A DNA stretch of 64,000 nt, taken from the NCBI GenBank assembly GCA_000431795.1, contig FR887373.1, forward strand, positions 143,454 to 207,453, read 5' to 3'. Made by a program: the position numbers and the translations under genes. Positions 62,410 through 64,000 of this stretch are shown here, in pieces. Source of the stretch: Clostridium sp. CAG:302. Lineage in GTDB: Bacteria > Bacillota_I > Bacilli_A > RF39 > UBA660. The first letter of the stretch is position 1, and each line of letters opens with the position of its first letter. The notes below the pieces were generated by a model, which was given only the letters and a program-made list of their open reading frames with translations, searched no databases and had not been told where the DNA came from.

Positions 62410-63717
62410 ATGTTTGAGAATTTAAGTGATAGATTGCAAGATGTGGTTCATAAGATTAAGGGCTACGGCAAAATAACAGAAGAAAATATTAGTGAAATGA
62501 TGAGAGAAATTAGACTTTCTTTATTAGAAGCTGATGTTAACTATAAAGTAGTAAAAGAGTTTACAAATAATGTAAAAGAAAAGGCTTTAGGAGAAGAAGT
62601 TAATAAAAGTTTATCTCCTGGTGAAGTATTTGTTAAAATTGTTAAAGATGAACTTACTGAGTTATTAGGTGGAGAGAATACTCCTCTTAATATTAGTGGT
62701 AATCCTGCTACTCTTATGTTAGTGGGGCTTCAAGGAAGTGGTAAAACTACTACAATTGGAAAGCTTGCTAATTATCTTAGGAAAAATAATAAGAAAAAAC
62801 CTTTACTAGTAGCTTGTGATGTATATAGACCTGCTGCTATTGATCAGTTAAAACAAATTGGTAAGGAACTTAATATTGAAGTTTATTCTGAAGGAAAAGG
62901 TAATCCTGTGGAAATATCTAAAAATGGTATTAAATATGCTAAAGATAATGGATATGATTATGTTCTTATTGATACTGCTGGTAGATTACAAATAGATGAA
63001 TCTTTAATGGATGAACTTGATAATATTCAAAAAGAGGTTAATCCTGATGAAACTATTTTAGTAATAGATTCAATGATGGGACAAGATGCTATTAATGTTA
63101 TTAATGGCTTTAACGATAAGATTAAACTTAGTGGTGTTATTTTGACTAAATTAGATGGTGATACTAGAGGCGGTGTTGCATTATCTGTTAAGCATCTTAC
63201 TAATCTTCCTATTAAGTTTATTGGTGTTAGTGAAAAGATGGATGGTCTTACTCCTTTCTATCCAGAGAGAATGGCTTCTAGAATACTTGGAATGGGTGAT
63301 ATTTTATCTATAGTAGAACAAGTACAAAGTGAAATTGATGAAAAAGAGGCAGAAAAGACTGCTAAAAAGATGATGAAAGGTAATTTCGATTTAGAGGATT
63401 TTTTAAATCAGCTTAATCAAATAAAGAAATTAGGTCCTCTTGAGAATCTTTTAAAATTACTTCCTGGTGCTAAAAAGATGGGACTTAATAATGTAAATAT
63501 TGATCCTAAAATTATGAAAAGAACAGAGGCTATTGTTTTATCAATGACTCCAGAAGAGAGAAGAGATCCTAGTATATTAAAGGCTAGTAGAAAAAAGAGA
63601 ATCGCAGATGGTTCTGGTACTACGGTTACTGATGTTAATAAGCTACTTAATCAGTTTGAAGAAATGAAAAAGATGATGAAAATGATGGGAAACGGTAATT
63701 TTAAAATGCCATTTTAG
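62410..63717 (+). CDS. ffh: Signal recognition particle protein Ffh (SRP54)
   Basis: The 435 residues comprise the N domain, the G domain (GLQGSGKTTT, DVYRPAAIDQL, DTAGR, TKLDGDTRGG) and the Met-rich M domain (from about 320, with MTPEERRDP and MKKMMKMMG). Ffh binds 4.5S/scRNA and signal sequences and delivers ribosomes to FtsY. The M domain tail is short compared with Bacillus. Start ATG is preceded by TTAGGTGATA; a TATAAT occurs at 62384-62389. An ASCH gene follows 8 bases after the stop. Confidence 0.97.
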   Translation: MFENLSDRLQDVVHKIKGYGKITEENISEMMREIRLSLLEADVNYKVVKEFTNNVKEKALGEEVNKSLSPGEVFVKIVKDELTELLGGENTPLNISGNPATLMLVGLQGSGKTTTIGKLANYLRKNNKKKPLLVACDVYRPAAIDQLKQIGKELNIEVYSEGKGNPVEISKNGIKYAKDNGYDYVLIDTAGRLQIDESLMDELDNIQKEVNPDETILVIDSMMGQDAINVINGFNDKIKLSGVILTKLDGDTRGGVALSVKHLTNLPIKFIGVSEKMDGLTPFYPERMASRILGMGDILSIVEQVQSEIDEKEAEKTAKKMMKGNFDLEDFLNQLNQIKKLGPLENLLKLLPGAKKMGLNNVNIDPKIMKRTEAIVLSMTPEERRDPSILKASRKKRIADGSGTTVTDVNKLLNQFEEMKKMMKMMGNGNFKMPF

Positions 63718-63725
63718 GTGTTGAT

Positions 63726-64000
63726 ATGAAAGTACTTACTATAAAGGAACCTTGGGCTAGTTTGATTATAAATGGTTACAAAGAGTATGAGTTTAGAAGC
63801 TTTAAGACTAATTATAGAGGAAAGATTCTTATTCATGCTGGACTTACTTTAGAGAAGAATAATGCTATAAAGTTTAATAACTATAATCTTGATTATGGCC
63901 ATGGAGAAATAATAGGAGAAGCTTATATTACTGATTGTATTTTAGTTGATGATGAGTTTGAAAATAAATTATATAATATTAATCCTTTAGTATATGGAAA
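63726..64000 (+). CDS. ASCH-domain protein, 5' part (3' end outside window)
   Basis: The frame is open to the window end. It begins KVLTIKEPWASLIINGYKE followed by YEFRSFKTNYRGKILIHAG, a standard ASCH/PUA-like start, and later contains GEIIGEAYITDC. ASCH domains bind RNA or act on modified nucleosides. The ATG lies 8 bases after the ffh stop with GGTG upstream, so co-transcription with ffh is likely. It belongs to the chromosome, not to the adjacent element. Confidence 0.85.
   Translation, partial: MKVLTIKEPWASLIINGYKEYEFRSFKTNYRGKILIHAGLTLEKNNAIKFNNYNLDYGHGEIIGEAYITDCILVDDEFENKLYNINPLVYG

Overview
The window is very AT-rich, uses AGA for nearly all arginines, and terminates genes with TGA as well as TAA and TAG (murD-murC ends in TGA), so the standard bacterial code applies. 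Gene content and order (gatCAB, secE-nusG-rplKAJL-ybxB-like-rpoBC, RNA polymerase delta, Der, YsxC, SpoIVA, SpoVIF) indicate a low-GC Gram-positive lineage of the Bacilli/Erysipelotrichia kind, probably a compact gut-type genome. It has a cell wall (MurD-MurC) and keeps sporulation genes, so it is not a wall-less mollicute. I cannot name a species.

Layout. 1-5.6 kb: 3' end of argS, delta factor, a split acyl-CoA-dehydratase-activase-like pair, and an operon of two paralogous VUT-type transporters with an S24-like regulator. 5.6-17.8 kb: mostly minus-strand housekeeping and stress genes (HU, spoIVA, a C26 amidotransferase, spoVIF, der, ysxC, a YugP-like peptidase, cysS, a pseudouridine synthase, a methyltransferase, a MazF-like protein, Hsp20). 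18-33.5 kb: gatCAB, tRNA-Asn and the transcription/translation cluster with three structured ribosomal-protein leaders. 34-41 kb: a MurD-MurC fusion, a PerR-like regulator with rubrerythrin, TspO. 41-49.6 kb: a glycosyltransferase, then an amino-acid ABC transporter next to a complete arginine deiminase pathway in which ArcA and ArcB are one protein. 49.8-55.2 kb: surface proteins and an ABC-F ATPase. 55.65-62.24 kb: an integrated element. 62.4 kb to the end: ffh and a partial ASCH gene.

How the genes work together. The ABC transporter (42.6-44.8 kb) and arcAB-arcC-arcD (44.9-49.6 kb) form a fermentation module: arginine enters, is deiminated and phosphorolysed inside one fused polypeptide, carbamate kinase makes ATP, and a YfcC/ArcD-type carrier handles exchange. 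The integrated element sits exactly at the 3' end of a tRNA-Gly gene, flanked by 12-bp direct repeats. Its large serine recombinase lies on the tRNA side and is interrupted by one in-frame TAA. A tandem-HTH regulator and a repeated operator-like motif overlap three of its promoters.

The most novel-looking signal is a family of about eleven intergenic repeats spread over the chromosomal part and absent from the element. Each has two adjacent perfect stem-loops whose stem sequences change between copies while staying paired. Loops begin AC and often end GG, and several copies share flanking boxes resembling TTATATATGATA and GTGAATATAAAGAA. This pattern of covariation points to selection on a folded RNA or DNA structure. 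Two near-identical copies bracket a two-gene surface-protein cassette.
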